Assembly: GCA_015657535.1 (NCBI GenBank)
Contig: JADHZB010001442.1
Location: 1-43,466 of the forward strand
From: Nephromyces sp. MM_2019
Lineage: Eukaryota; Apicomplexa; Aconoidasida; Nephromycida
Direction: 5' to 3'
Length of the DNA: 43,466 nt
Under the pieces are notes generated by a model. It saw nothing but the letters and a program-made list of their open reading frames with translations, did no database searches and was not told the DNA's origin. A program made the position numbers and the translations under genes. The stretch's first letter is position 1. The number at the start of each line of letters is the position of its first letter. This document shows, in pieces, positions 13,601-26,028 of this stretch.

Positions 13601-14856
13601 ATGCAGTGCGGATGCGGCCAGGCTTCTCAAGATCAGGATAGCGAAATGGTGGTATTTGCTATCGATGCCCCCAGGACATTGCAGTCCCCCGAAGTCAATA
13701 AAGTCGTGAGTGATTCGTACTAGACCATTTGCCACCCCATCCCACTGTTAATGATTCAACTAGTCATGCCAAGCACAGCCAATTCTTAGTTATAAGGTTC
13801 TCCTACAAAGGGTTTTTAACCTCAAATCTGCAAGACTACGCTTAAACTTGCTAATTTTTTGTTAATGACAGTTTACGCTTCAGAAGCCTAGAATTTCTGA
13901 GGCAGGCACCACTACGTAACATAGCCCCTTAATATTTCACTCAAAATTAATATGGCTACCTTTAAAGAGAATAAAATGATGTGTGCTTCATCGCCAGGCA
14001 ACTCCCTCGCAATTGCTTCATCCGGAGAGTTTACTGCCACCTAACCGGCTATCCGAGGCATTCACCACAACCGATAAAAACGATGACATACGCTACGTCC
14101 CCCGAGTTGACGCATTTTTCAACACAAAGGAGGAGTCTCTAGTGCTGCTATTTGATGTTGCCGGACTCCCCAAAGAAGAAATTACAGTGGAAGCTGGCCA
14201 TGGGGTGCTCACAGTATCAGGTGAAATATACTATCACCTACTTTCAGTCAACATATTATCACATGATTCAAATTTTTCTATGGAAAAGTTTATGCCTGAA
14301 TGCCTAAAGTTAAATCACTTCTGTAGTCACCACATTAGTTCTACACAGGAATTTTTTCAAGTTCCGTAGCATCACGATCACTTTCCTCATTAGCATTAGT
14401 CAACAAAAATCTCTGCGCACTACACAGGAACTCGAGCAATCACCGAGCTACATGACAGCTACGGAGAAATGTTAACCATGCATATTCAAGAAAGGCCAAA
14501 TGGAAGCTTTTACAGGCAGTTCCGCCTACCCCCAAATAGCCGTGAAGAGTCCACCTGTGCAGGGATACAAAATGGTAAGCCTATGACTTAAGTGTCTCCG
14601 CTAAGTGCCATTCTGCACAGAGATCCCTTTTTCATCAAACGAAAAGACCCAAAACTTCCATAGCGGCATGAAAATTGCTTCAAACTCTACAATTAATCAC
14701 CGCATGGGTGGTACTTCTAAATTCTACTTATTCTGCTGCCTCTCAGGAGTACTGGAAATAAAGATAAATTGTATACAAACGCAAGAGCTTAGAACCATAC
14801 CAATTGTGGATGGAAAAGCATGTTCCCCAGAAGCCAAAAAAGAGGGAAAAAAATAA
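13601..14856 (+). CDS. HSP20: Small heat shock protein (alpha-crystallin/HSP20 family)
   Basis: Four exons: 13601-13705, 13998-14220, 14428-14574, 14747-14856. All introns are GT-AG with strong donors (gtgagt, gtgaaa, gtaagc), and the phases agree, giving 194 residues. The alpha-crystallin domain spans about residues 70-170: PRVDAFFN, the first strands with VLLFDVAGLPKEEITVE, GVLTVSG, then ERPNGSFYRQFRLP and NGVLEIKI. The C-terminal tail carries an I-x-I motif (TIPIV), which in this family docks into neighbouring subunits during oligomer assembly. The protein is an ATP-independent holdase that binds unfolding proteins, probably cytosolic because no targeting signal is seen. The start at 13601 (ggaaaATGC) is preferred over an in-frame ATG at 13538, which would add 21 residues. 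The N-terminal 60 residues are poorly con­served in the family and do not help to decide. Confidence 0.9.
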
Positions 14857-16208
14857 ACAAAACCTTCAAAATTTAAAGGCGTGTACAAAATTTGAATTAA
14901 TTAAGCAACGGAGTTCCCAATTGATAAAGAACCAATGAACTTAAGAGAAGACCGACTTTTCGCGCTTTGAAAACGCAGAATTTTCGTTGCAACTACTTGG
15001 TAGATAAAAACCACGGCAAACACCCCAGTGTTCTTAATAAAGGCATAAGAAAAAAGTACATATATATACTAAAACTCAGATGAAGATGGTACTTTCAATC
15101 GCGAATTCATAAAAAGCTTACTAATGGTCAAGCAGACTGAAGGCAGCAAATGAAAATATTGAATAATATCTTGCTCATACTTTTGAACTTTGGGAGGTAA
15201 TGCAAAAATACATAAATGCGCTAATTTTCGCGTTTATCCCTATATATACAAAATGCAGAAACATGAGCTACAGATTCCGAGACATGAAGCAAGGGAATGA
15301 AGATTTAGCATCTATTGAAAGGAACATTTTTAAGCATCAAACCTAGCTGAAGCATCGCTTCGTGTCTCAAAAATAGGGAAAAAATATGTCGATATGACCA
15401 AAGTAAAAGTACAAAATAAGCAAAATTGAAAGGATTCATTGCAATTAGAAGATAACATGATACATGCAGATTCCTACTAACACCAATGCAACCTAAACAA
15501 GCTAAGCAAAGTTATGGGAAAGAAGTACCATACAAGCATGCCATAACCGTGCGACAATTCAAAAACTGCCCCAGATGATTACGTGTATACATTTTAACAA
15601 ACTGTTTCATATTACTCACTTAATTAAAAAAACCTCAAAACTGTGTGCTTAGAGGTTACAATTATCGATTAAGCGAATTCTTGCTGATATGCGAAAAACA
15701 GCAAAATAATGAACATTGCAGACACTGGCTTCATAACTATAAGAATTGAAAATACCAAAGTATGACAGTACATAGCATATATCAAGCTTAAAGATTAGCA
15801 TTAACGCATCTTAATGACAGCATGCAGGCTTCCGCAAAGCGAACATCACAAAAAAGTCTTTTTAGCATTGAGAAATCATAAATAATTCAGCTTACTTAGG
15901 AAGCATGCATCTCAACGTAATTATGGGTAGAATGCTTGTACAGTTTCAAAGATATAATGACATGTGTACGCAGCGAGCAGAGCGTTTGCTTCGAATGGCA
16001 AATAATATCACAGTAAAGCGAATGATGAATTTAATTCCAGACGCATTCTTTGGTTAAACCACTCATGAGTACCTTCAAATTAAAAGCTGTTAAAAGCAAT
16101 TATAACAATCAAAATGGTGTAAATAGGCTTGCAGAGCTCATCATATCTTTTTAATAAAAAGAATCAGGAAACAAGTCTGCTGTATAGGATATAAGCTGCA
16201 TTTAATTT
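14857..16208. other. Convergent intergenic stretch between HSP20 and the SNARE gene
   Basis: AT-rich sequence holding the 3' ends of two converging genes. Nothing firmly coding is seen. On the minus strand, after a plausible acceptor at about 15737, there is a short hydrophobic frame (VSAMFIILLFFAY) that would suit a tail anchor, but its phase does not match the last SNARE exon. Confidence 0.4.
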
Positions 16209-17686
16209 TTACATTAAGGCGTTCCACCACTTCGATAGCCTCTTCATAATTTGATCGCTTGTACTCATATTTTCCTCAACTGTTTTAGCATTTCTGGTAG
16301 CTCTTTGAAGGCTTTCCTTTTGAGTATCTAGATTTCCAAGCATATTCTCTGCCAACTGCGATGACTCCAACGCGATACTTATCGCACTATCAAGCTGAAG
16401 TGTATTTTTCATTTTGCCAATAGTGAGTAAAAAGTAGAGAAGCCAAAAGTAGGTGACTATCAGGCTATAACACGTGGCCATATCTCAAAAATCAGGCCAG
16501 GAGTTACCTAAAAGTTTACACTAAAACACGTATAACCTACATAAGCTCCTTTTATGGCACTGAAAAGGTCTCAAAAAAACCCCCTATCGTTTTTTAGCAC
16601 TCAGAAATCACAAGCTATCAGTCATTTGCTTTTGCTGCCCTTCCATAATAATAGCTGAAGCAGTTTCACTCAAGCTTATTAAAACATAGAATTAAACAAG
16701 AAGCTTACCCCACCTTTTTAAATAGAAAGCAGGATAAATATCTAAGGACATTGTAGGTTACTGAAGCGGCAATTTGACAAAGCTTCGTCATGACTCTCGC
16801 TCATTAAGTCAAATTTTATCATTATCATTTACCCACCTTGTCTGCAGCCACGCGTTGTTTCTCAGTACGAGCAATAATCTTCCTTTTAATTTCTGGGGGA
16901 ATCTTATCTTGCTGTACCGAGGCGAGTTCTTTCCATCTGGAAAAAATCAAGCGGTAATAGCATATTTCTTTAAGGAAGCAAGAAAAAAGAGGTTTTCAAA
17001 AATTAAAGCACTGTTAATTCAAAAGGGACAATGAAAGCAGCATACAAAAATGCCTGCGAAATTAATCACCTAAAATTTCCCAGCCACTGACTTCACAACC
17101 ATATAAAAATCTGCGCGGTGCCGGAAACTAAGTGTAATCAAACGGATATTAGCGCAATATTCCATGAATGAGATCCAGAGTTTTGAAGATAGTAAGTCTT
17201 ACTTGCTCCTTTATAAATCCAGAGGATTAGAAAAAAACCTTTTAAATTCGGATATCAGCAATACATTACCTTTCAAAAAATCTGGAAGAATATCAATGTC
17301 GTTCACTCATAAAAATTAAGTAATGAAGTATCCATTCAACGCATTACCTGTAGCTTAAGTCTTTATAACTTTCTTCGAGACCACAAAGTTTCTTAGAAAC
17401 TTCACATCGTTCTGAGCGAGGCAGCGCCTTTATGTAAATTTGGATACAAGCCAACAAGTCTGCGTGCAAAAGTGAAACAGGGCAGTTTACAATCAGGGCA
17501 ACCGAAACGGGTAAATAAACTTATTAGTGCCAATGATTGCACCTCACCTTTTAATTCCATCAAATTTGAATCTATCTTCAAAGACTCCTCACAAACATGA
17601 GGAGCATCAACGTCTTGGAATGCTGCCAACAAGTCTGAGGTTTCCTTGTTTAAAACATGAAACTCAGAAATGTGTATATCCAGCAT
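16209..17686 (-). CDS. Qb-type SNARE-like protein (Vti1/SNAP-25-like motif)
   Basis: Four exons on the minus strand: 17686-17548, 17399-17348, 16936-16837, 16394-16209, phase-consistent, 158 residues. The C-terminal third is a heptad-repeat SNARE motif (about residues 100-152): LAENMLGNLDTQKESLQRA followed by EENMSTSDQIMKRL. The spacing resembles the Vti1 family (ML-NL, RE-IQRA, N-L, S-IL) and the first helix of SNAP-25. The residue at the expected ionic zero layer is Gln (LDTQ), as in Q-SNAREs. The N-terminal part is helical and fits a regulatory bundle. Such proteins pair with three other SNARE helices to fuse vesicles in the Golgi-endosome system. The reading frame stops right after KWWNALM, so no transmembrane anchor is encoded here. 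Either a last exon was missed or the protein is anchored another way. The start ATG follows an in-frame stop. Confidence 0.6.
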
Positions 17687-18201
17687 CTTACGAGTAAGTG
17701 CATATGATCAGATTGAATGCTCGCTGAGAATTATATCTTCAGAAATAGTCTGGAAGCAGACAAGAACCGCGGAAAAGGATTGACTTTTTTCGGCATGGAA
17801 GAGCAATTTTAGTATCTACAAATATAGCAGCAATTAAAAGATGAATGCTTAACTTGCACACGTTTGTCGCAAGGGCATTCGCGACATTTTAGTAGCGGTG
17901 GGAAGTTCTTTATCTTCTTATAAGTAGCTGCAAGATCATATTCTTCAGCTAAACTTTGACAAACGCACACCTTAGATGTTCCTAGCGGCAGGCTCTGCTA
18001 GCAGATGAGAGAATATCATTATGCAGCATTAGCTGTTCCAATATTTTGGTTTGAAATTACAGTAGCTGCTCGTTAAGAGTGGACTGGTCAAAAAAGTTCC
18101 GTCCTTCAAAAGTTAAGCAGTTTCGGGTGAAAACGTGGTACTAGGTCATAGACTTGAATTTGTGATTCCATTGGCATCGTTATCAAAGAGGAACATGCGC
18201 C

Positions 18202-18363
18202 ATGATATATGTAAAATTTTCCAGTTCCGCCTTCCGACTTAGTCTGACGCTGGCTGGCTTGCTAACCACCGTTACAGGTACATCTATCGTACCGCAGCTA
18301 CCGTATCCTGCGCTAAAGTGGTCCTCACGATACGCAATAGTCTTTGCGGGCAGCCTCATTTAA
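18202..18363 (+). CDS. Possible short secreted protein or signal-peptide exon
   Basis: An ORF of 53 codons starts with MIYVKF and a serine-rich stretch, then a hydrophobic core (LSLTLAGLLTTVTG) that looks like a signal peptide with a cleavage site near VTG. A possible donor (ACAG then gtacat, 18278) falls just after this, which would be a common place for an intron in a secreted protein. The cysteine-rich segment at 18558-18731 could be a later exon, but I found no unique phase-consistent join. It could equally be a chance ORF. Confidence 0.22.
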   Translation: MIYVKFSSSAFRLSLTLAGLLTTVTGTSIVPQLPYPALKWSSRYAIVFAGSLI

Positions 18364-18557
18364 AATGAGCAGCTTACTTCGTGCCAGTAACAGCAAGCCT
18401 ATCCATTAAGCGCTGAATGTGTGCGCCAACAATATTAGTGCAATTGCTTTTACGTTGGTTTCTTTTCAACTAATAGCATCTAAGAGCCTTACCTTTAAGG
18501 ATTGCAACTAATTTTTCCAATCACTTGGCTTAACCATGGGTTTTGCGGGTGCTTCAG

Positions 18558-18731
18558 TCTACAATCTTGCGGGATTTTTGCTACGATAAGAGTATGTGTT
18601 TTACGAAGCCGGTAGCTTCGATTGACCCAACCAGTATCACAGGCTTTTTGCAGGGTAAGCCGTGCGGATGCTGCAAGTCTACAGGCGTAGTATACCCCTA
18701 CAAAAGTATGGGTTGCGCAGCTAAGGGATGA
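18558..18731 (+). CDS. Possible cysteine-rich terminal exon
   Basis: After an acceptor (gggtgcttcag) the frame is open for 57 codons to a TGA. It contains six cysteines, four of them in KPCGCCKSTG and KSMGCAAKG. A strong donor (CAGG then gtaagc, 18655) lies inside, so the exon may end earlier, before the cysteine cluster. No family is recognised. It may belong with the signal-peptide-like ORF 200 bases upstream. Confidence 0.22.
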   Translation, partial: STILRDFCYDKSMCFTKPVASIDPTSITGFLQGKPCGCCKSTGVVYPYKSMGCAAKG

Positions 18732-19240
18732 GACTGCACAGATAAGGTATGGCTGCTACAACTTTTGAGGAAATCGCTCTCTCGATAGGAAAAAATTATC
18801 TGGACCGAGTAGTTCATTTCTTCGAGTTATGCAGTTAGCGCTGCTCTTTGCTGCATGTATGTTACTCTAAATCCTGGAAGAGCATTTTGATATCTCGCGA
18901 AGAAAAGTTTTTATATGGAAAGTTCATGATGATGAATTTGTCATCAGCGTGTGTTTGGCTTTGTGATGTGCGTACACCCCATGCAGCTTAGTGCAGTAGC
19001 AATATTTTTTTAAAATGAAATGCATTATTCATAGATCAGGAATAGCTTGGCACGTATAACGGCATGCATTTCACTCTCAACTGAACTTATCTTTACTGCT
19101 TACTAGTTATTAGTTGTATTTCTGCCTTATTTTCTCATCGCAGATGGTCCATGATTCTGGGCTGTTTCTGATGGGGCAGTGTATGCTTTCAGTGGGTGAA
19201 ATGATCTCTCTATTTTACAATTATAAGTGTGATCTTGCAG

Positions 19241-19298
19241 TTCAGAATACAATATTGCGGTTCAAAGTATAATATTGCGGTTCAATGTATAATTTTTG
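19241..19298 (+). repeat. 20-bp tandem repeat, three copies
   Basis: Units at 19241-19260, 19261-19280 and 19281-19298 share the pattern ttcaaagtataatattgcgg with a few changes. The array lies about 310 bases upstream of the TFIIE-beta start codon, in the presumed promoter region, so it may be a cluster of protein-binding sites or simple slippage. Confidence 0.8.
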
Positions 19299-19610
19299 CT
19301 ATTTTCTACCAATTTTCAAGCAGGAGTCGTTTACGGAGAAGTTTCTATACGTGTGTTTGTTCCTTATCTTTCCTTGATAGCCATGCCCGCCCTCTATTTT
19401 GAGCATTAGCCGTGCTCTCAATTTTTTTCTCAGCTGCGGATAAAGGATTAGTCGTCAAAGTCCTGAGGATAATTTGCATATTAATCTCATGTTTGATGAG
19501 CTTTTCTGGCAATTATCGCGCCGTCTAACTTCTTCGAACAGCTGTATAAAATCGGGGTATACGCTGTGACCACGAATGCACAGTGAATTTGACGGAATCC
19601 CTGATGAAGA

Positions 19611-22600
19611 ATGGCATCCACTTCAAGCAACATACTGGCCATTAATCATGGGAATATTACAGCATCTTCGGACCATCATGGCCCTGCGCATCAAAAGCTA
19701 TCGATGGGGTCTTCATCTCTCCCTGCCGCCTCCCCGGCTGGAGAATCCGCAGTTATTTCGTTCAATTCTGAAGCATGTCCAATACCGTTCGTAGTCCACA
19801 TTGTACTTGAGTTACTGCTGGAACACAAGAGGTCAATAGGCTTTTCAGAAGTGGAGATTATCTTGAAATCTCGTGGCTTCCAAAATCTGCATATTGCATC
19901 GAATAAGGCATTATTTGATGCGCTTGCTTCTAATGAAAGAATTCATGTAGATTTCAAAAAAAGGACCATACTGTATGTCAATCCCTACGAAAATGTGTAC
20001 AGCATAGAGTCCTTGCTTCAAAGAATCAACCAGGAGGGCTATTTGACAGGCAAGGCTTTGAAGATAACTAGTAATTTCCTTTTTAATTTTCTTTGGGATC
20101 AAGTTTTTTCAAAGGCTTTTGGGTGCTTTTGTTATATATTCCAGCGTGTGAGCTTGTTCTGCAAGCTCACAGATTTGATTGTTCATGTAACTTGTGCTTG
20201 GTTAGCATATAAATCTTATTCGTTAGTGCTATTTGAAGTTAACTGCTCACTGTAGTCCCATACATTGGTACATTAGTACAACATGTTGTTGGCGACAGAT
20301 GTACACGGCTTTTCTGGAGATTGCAGCAGTATTTTCTAGATTTTTTTTTTTACTTATTTCTAGTGTATGTTAATGCATCGTTTAGCTTACTATTATGTCG
20401 TAAGATTATACGCAAGTTAAATGCTTCTTTTAAAGTTACAGTATGTTTTTTATTAGGTTTAGCATGATGAACTGACCTGTATTTACTATATTTTACTATG
20501 CTCTTACTTTTTTTATGTTTGGCATGGGGGATGCGTAATTCCCTGTTGTATTATACTGCTAGTTGCTGGGCTGACTATGAAATAACCAACTTTTTGACTG
20601 GGAAAAAAGGGGTAATCGCTTTGAGATGTTTTCCAGTGCTCTGATTTAGTTCTTGGATTAATTATTTTCACGGTTATGTGACTTTTATGTTATATTTTCA
20701 TATCATTCGTCTTTTTTGTTATGGTTTATCAGGATTGCGTGTTACTGAAGACCTGCTTTCGGTGCATCTAGATGTAAAGCTATGGCTCAATGAGCTTTTG
20801 GCTAGCAGAAAAATCCGCTGCATTCGCCCTAACAATTCCAATTTAAGAGGAAAACTAAAATGTCGATTTTCTGGGTATAACGTTTGCGATATTTACTCCA
20901 GAAAGAAATGCCAGGAATGCTTCGACAACTTGAAGGACCTTTTAGTTTATCCACTTGGCGATAGCGAGTTTGAGGATGCCCGTCTTAAGATAGATCCAGA
21001 TGTTAAAGCACTGTGGGATTCGGTGTGTGCAGTGAATATTTTCCCCTTTATGCCGATGTACAATGCTGCTTTTCATGCTTTTAGCCTTTTGACGAAATTT
21101 TGATTGGATTCCATACTTTTTTTTTAGTCTGTCATATGCCTGCTCTTTCCGAATGATATGCAGGTATAGGCAGAATACTTGATATATATTCAATATAATT
21201 CCACACAGTACGTCATTTTCGTTGCCATGCTCTTTCATGATATTCCCCTAGATTCCAAAAAAATCCTAAATTTATGAATTTGCGTTGCGTTTACTCCAAT
21301 AAATGTGTGGCTATATCGCTAATTTATTGAATTTGTACAAATAGCTGTCATTACGCTTTTTATATGCGGTATTCTTTATCATTTTACCTTTACACAAAAA
21401 ATTTATAATCTTCTGATATATCTCTAGGATATAATTTTTTATTAAAAATGCTTTCTTGCATTAAGTTAGTACACACATACATCTTAATATATAGTCACTC
21501 CAATAACCCTTGGCATAAATTGTGTATCTGATGGCATCTCATTTTTGTCTTCAAGGCGCTTATGCTTATGCCTTACCTAATTTTTTTCTTACGAACTCTT
21601 TGAATTCCGCTTTAGGGGACATTTATAACCTTTTAGCTTAATTTTTGCTTTACTTTGATCGTGTCTCATTTGGATTGCTTAAGAAAGGAGCACACATGCA
21701 TCTCAGTTTCTACTACTGGACTAAGTGTCAGTGATTACTACTATTAAACTTAATGATGGGGCTTACTACTACTGAACTCAGTGTTGGGCTCCTATCTATA
21801 TGTTACCCTATAAATCCTAGGAAAAGGATGCCGCTTGTTGCTTTTTGTGTGTTTTTTTTCTCGTGTATACCTTTGTTGAAATGCAATACTCTCTGGTATG
21901 GAGCTTGTATTCATATAATTTTGTGGCCATGCTTTGGGTTAAATGATTTTTTGAAAAGAATTAAGGCGCAGTTTTGTAGCCAAGTTTCTCGGCAGGATAG
22001 AGAAATTTAAATGCCGCTGTTTTTTAGTGATACTCCCTAGATGCTTCAGTAACAGCTGCTCTTGGACTTTAGCTTGATATGTATTTTATATTGCATTTTC
22101 TAATGCGGTCTACTGAAGATTTTTATTTTCGCTGTAATTCTTCTTATGCTTGTATATAACGGGTTTAATCTTTAACCTAAAAGAAATATTAATAATTTTG
22201 AGCACATAATCCTTTCGTGTTTTGCCACTCTGGTTTTTCTGCGATTACAAGTAAGATTCAATATTACGCTTTATTGTAGTATTGCCATTGTTTTTGCTTG
22301 GTTTAGGGCATCATTTCCTGATGGCATCCGCTTTCTGACTTGTTTGTTAAATTTGAGTTTTTTTCAGATTACTCTTCCTTCTCTTGGGAGTATATTGCAG
22401 CACTATAATATTGAATTACAACTGACATCGTTCCAGAATGAGTAAGTATTTTGCTGGTGTTGTAAGGGCTACTAGATATGTAATCTTGAACTATATACTG
22501 GTGTTGACAGTAATATGAGACATCCAAGCCGAATGTATGAGCCTTTTTTAGAAGAATTAGTATTATTTGGACTCACTGAAGCATTAATTAGTAGTGCTTT

Positions 22601-24188
22601 GTTTTCTAAGCCTCAAGAAGAAATATTTACTCATATTTAAAAGTGTTTCGTTATGTTTTCATCATTCATCTGCTTTTTGTTGCATTGTTGCTATTTTTCA
22701 TGGCTTGCCCTGAAAGATAAGCCAACAGCTGACTGATGAATAATTTACGCACTTTCTAGCAAAATCAGTTTTTTTTGGATGGTTGCTTCATGCAGCTTGT
22801 ACGTAATTGTGTATAGCCAGATGTCTATACAAGCCTCTGGTAAATGCGTCCTCGCGTTTTAATGAGGAATGTTATAAAATCGTATTTTTTTCACTCTTTT
22901 TCAGATTGGCTAAAACGCGGGATAAGAGCGACAAGAACAAGAAAGTTACAAGGTTTGAAGCTTGTTTCTTTATAGGCAGTTTAAACTGCCTTCTTTGCTA
23001 TCTGCAAGGATTATCCCCTAGAGCACTATCTTTTTTTTGTCATGCTTTTCCTTTTTCATGGCTGTTTTTTTGACGTTTTTTGTTGGCGTTAGTTTGCCTG
23101 TATATTTCTCTGGCTAGGTTTACTAGCGAAATAGTTTGCAGCCTCTTGACTTAGGAAATGAGGTATTGTACTGGTGCTCCAGCGCCGGTATGGCAGTTGA
23201 GTGCTTGCTTCAAGCTCGTAGTGAACTAGTTGCTTTTCGTTTTGCCTAGCTGAAAAAACTGGTTTTATATTCTTTTAAGCTAAGGAGCATTATTTAGCAT
23301 TTAAGCTATTTTTAGTTTAAGGTATTTTCTTAATGCTTTGATCGCAGCTTACGGTGTTGCGTCGCTTGAATTGATTTCTTCAATGCTTGGTGGCTTACGC
23401 AGGATTCTTTTGAAGCCTTTTGGCTTTCGCTAACATGGCCATTTCATTTATATATTTAAAAAAATTTCCCCTTTAGGATATTTAAAGTTCAAAAGTTTCT
23501 AGACTGATAATGTTCACGGAAAATTGCTTTTTTGATTGGAAACTAGTAATATTGGTTCATGTTTCACTATCTTGTACCGTATATCGTTTTTCTATGATGT
23601 GATCTTTGTCATGTAGTATTATCTACATATTCTTGGCTTGTTAACTCATTCATTGGCAGGAAAAAATAGTTGTTATTTTAATAAAGATGATAGTGAATCT
23701 ATTACATGCACTACATGCTCTGCTTATATAAAATTTGTACGATATTGATTTTATGGCTGTTTAGGAATTTTGAGTTGCTTATTTTTGTGTAGTGAGGAAT
23801 TTGAAACAGTCTTCCTTTAAGTCTTTCTAAAAATACCTAATTTTTTTGAAGATTTCAATACCTCTTAGTTACTCAGATGCTTTTCCTGAAATTATGGGAT
23901 TAATTACGATATAATTTTTTTTTATGGGATTTTTCGGCAGCTTGCTGCCTAGTAATATCCTCCAGGTTTTTTTCGCCACTTGTGCATGACTTCCGGGTGA
24001 AGGGAAGTGCCCTGAGCCGTTGTGATTAGCTAATGCTTTTTTTTATTTCTAATAGGGCAACAACCAAAATGCGGAGGATCAAGAATACTCATCTGTTTAC
24101 TGCTGAGGAATTGCGTGACGAAATAAAGCGAAGTCATTATAATTCTGCCTGGCTTTCAAACGCTAATATGAACAACCCTCCATCCTAA
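19611..24188 (+). CDS. GTF2E2: General transcription factor IIE subunit beta
   Basis: Five exons: 19611-20070, 20733-21022, 22368-22441, 22905-22952, 24056-24188. All have GT-AG borders with matching phases and give 334 residues. TFIIE-beta binds TFIIE-alpha and promoter DNA and helps recruit TFIIH to the RNA polymerase II pre-initiation complex. Two winged-helix segments are visible: residues about 60-120 (IVLELLLEHKRSIGFSEVEI to FKKRTILYVNPY) and about 130-205 (YSIESLLQRINQEGYL, LLSVHLDVKLWLNELLASRK). Next comes a Cys-rich piece (C-x7-C-x2-C near 215), the conserved IDPDVKALW, and a basic tail (KMRRIKNTHLF) like the family's C-terminus. The first 60 residues are low-complexity. Introns are large for this window (662, 1345, 463 and 1103 bases), AT-rich and without nested genes that I can support. 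Confidence 0.88.
21707..21788 (+). repeat. 27-bp degenerate direct repeat in a TFIIE-beta intron
   Basis: Three units sharing (t)tactactac-t-gaact-a-tg start near 21707, 21735 and 21762. They lie in the second intron of TFIIE-beta. No function is evident. Confidence 0.6.
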
Positions 24189-26028
24189 TGCCGTGCACTT
24201 TTCTGTCATGACGTAGCTGTATTAGACTCTACAGCAGATTCTTCGTTGTGAAATTAAACCTTCCTCTTTTTTTAATTTTTGCCGGGATAAAAATTGCTGG
24301 TAGTGCAACGATGCCAACTACTGATTTATCGCGTCATCAATATGCTTGCTTGTATCGAGCGATAATTATCAACACTGGCTGTATCGCTTAGCGGTGGTTC
24401 AAAAAATTGCTGCGCCTCTTTTTTAAAGTCTGCTGGTATCTCTGTAACTTGCCACTAAATTTTTTATAATTAAAATTTCTATCTACGGAAGGCTGGATAG
24501 GGCAGGCGCATATGCCTCTTTTTCTAAGTCAAACAATGTGTAGGTTTGTTTCATCTCCTGTTATGTGGTTGTCTTTATTAGTTGATTGTAGCCTCTAGCA
24601 TCTAACGGTAAGCCATGGGCTACCTGTTAAACGAGGCAATGCTACTCAGTCTACAGAGGCGAGACACCTGTTGGGCTACGTTGATTTTACTGTTCAGCCC
24701 TATTCTGAATAAATTTTTGATCTTAATATCGTAACCAAAGAGCTACCATAGGCGCGTACGCTGGCTGTAACGATAGCAGCTTAATTCTAGCTAATCTTGC
24801 CCAGTTTTTGCTTTATATCAACGTGAGCAAAATGTTTACTCCTTAAATTTGAAGGCCTAACAGCTCTCGGAGCTGATATTAGTATGCACTTCATATTTGC
24901 CTGGACGGTAGCAGTTTGACCATGATGATTAATAGGCTAGTTCTGCTTTACAACTCTAATATGCTGCGGTTAGTTTTTACCTTGTGTTTTTTACATAAAT
25001 TTGCTGATTAGTTGCTTCATGTTAACGTGAGTTTCATCGTCATTATGTAAAGATTTCAAGCTTGATCGTAAATTTGTACTATTTCGATATTTTTGTTTAT
25101 CGGCAAATTCTGCGTATTCGAGTGTATATTGTTGGAGTTATCCCTGAGCTTGAGAAAGATTATATGTAATATGATACTTTTGCAGTCACGAAAAATATTA
25201 TTATCCAGCTAAATTTGGTAATTTCATAAGAATAGCAGGCTGTGATTATTTCTTGTGCCCCTTTGGAAGTCCAGTAGTTGTTTGAAAAGCATTGGAAATA
25301 TTTTGCCCTCTTGAATCAATACTTGTTTCTTGCTTGATTAGCAGCTGTTTTGGTATTGCTTATGCAAACAAGAAAAAAAAAAGTGGCGCTTGTGGCCGCC
25401 TTTTTTCTGCACGTGTATAGTAGAATCTAATGACTGGAGTTTTTGTTTTTTTATTTTGTTACCAGAGTAAAAATTTCCTTGCTTATTGGTAACTCATCAA
25501 GAAATCTTTCAGTGCCCTATAATTTTGTTCATAGTACCATAATTTGACAGTTTGCATTGAATTGTATATTTGCGTCCACGTTTCGCCATGAAGTCAGACT
25601 AAGAATGTTAAGCTTTCAAGTCTGGATCTTATCGTAAGCTTTGCCTTCTGTAGCATTCTACAGAAAAAATGATGTGGTCCGAATACACAGGATCACATGA
25701 GCAAGTAATAACATATATGCAATTCAACGTATTCCCGACCGCTATAGTAGCATAGTCCTTTAGGTCACTCTTTATTGTTTTGGGCTTTGCGCGCTTCCCT
25801 GGATAAACCAAGAGAATCAATACCCACCCAACCAGCCCCCACGAAAAAATTCGCACGTGTTCTTGTAAATTTTCAAGCTAATTAGTGAATATTCACTTCA
25901 CTGTAAGCAGCATAACATTTATGAATTGATTAGCAAAATTACAGTTCCACAGATTTGCTGAGTTCCCACTAGGCAGCCTATTCACTTTTTTTTTGCATAT
26001 CCCGTGAATCGAAACATCGCTGAGCAGA
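24189..26028. other. Convergent 3' intergenic stretch
   Basis: Lies between the stop codons of TFIIE-beta (+) and the ten-exon gene (-), and so carries both 3' ends. Apart from the possible minus-strand exon at 25629-25798 I see no coding sequence. Confidence 0.4.
25629..25798 (-). CDS. Possible terminal exon, unknown gene
   Basis: Follows an acceptor-like tggtttatccag and stays open for 56 codons to TAA, starting with the basic KRAKPKTIKSDLKDY. No upstream partner exon with the right phase was found between it and the stop of the gene at 26029. It could be a chance ORF in 3' untranslated sequence. Confidence 0.2.

Larger units (their letters stand above)
17687..19240. other. Intergenic stretch between divergent SNARE and TFIIE-beta genes
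   Basis: It must contain both promoters. Two small plus-strand segments inside it look coding and are listed separately: a 53-codon ORF with a hydrophobic start at 18202 and a cysteine-rich segment at 18558. The rest shows no convincing exon on either strand. Confidence 0.4.

Noticed and set aside
15670..15737. Hydrophobic minus-strand frame (VSAMFIILLFFAY then stop) as tail-anchor exon of the SNARE gene
   Set aside because: The acceptor is plausible, but all GT donors at the end of the last SNARE exon are phase 2, whereas this frame needs phase 1. The join would not be in frame.
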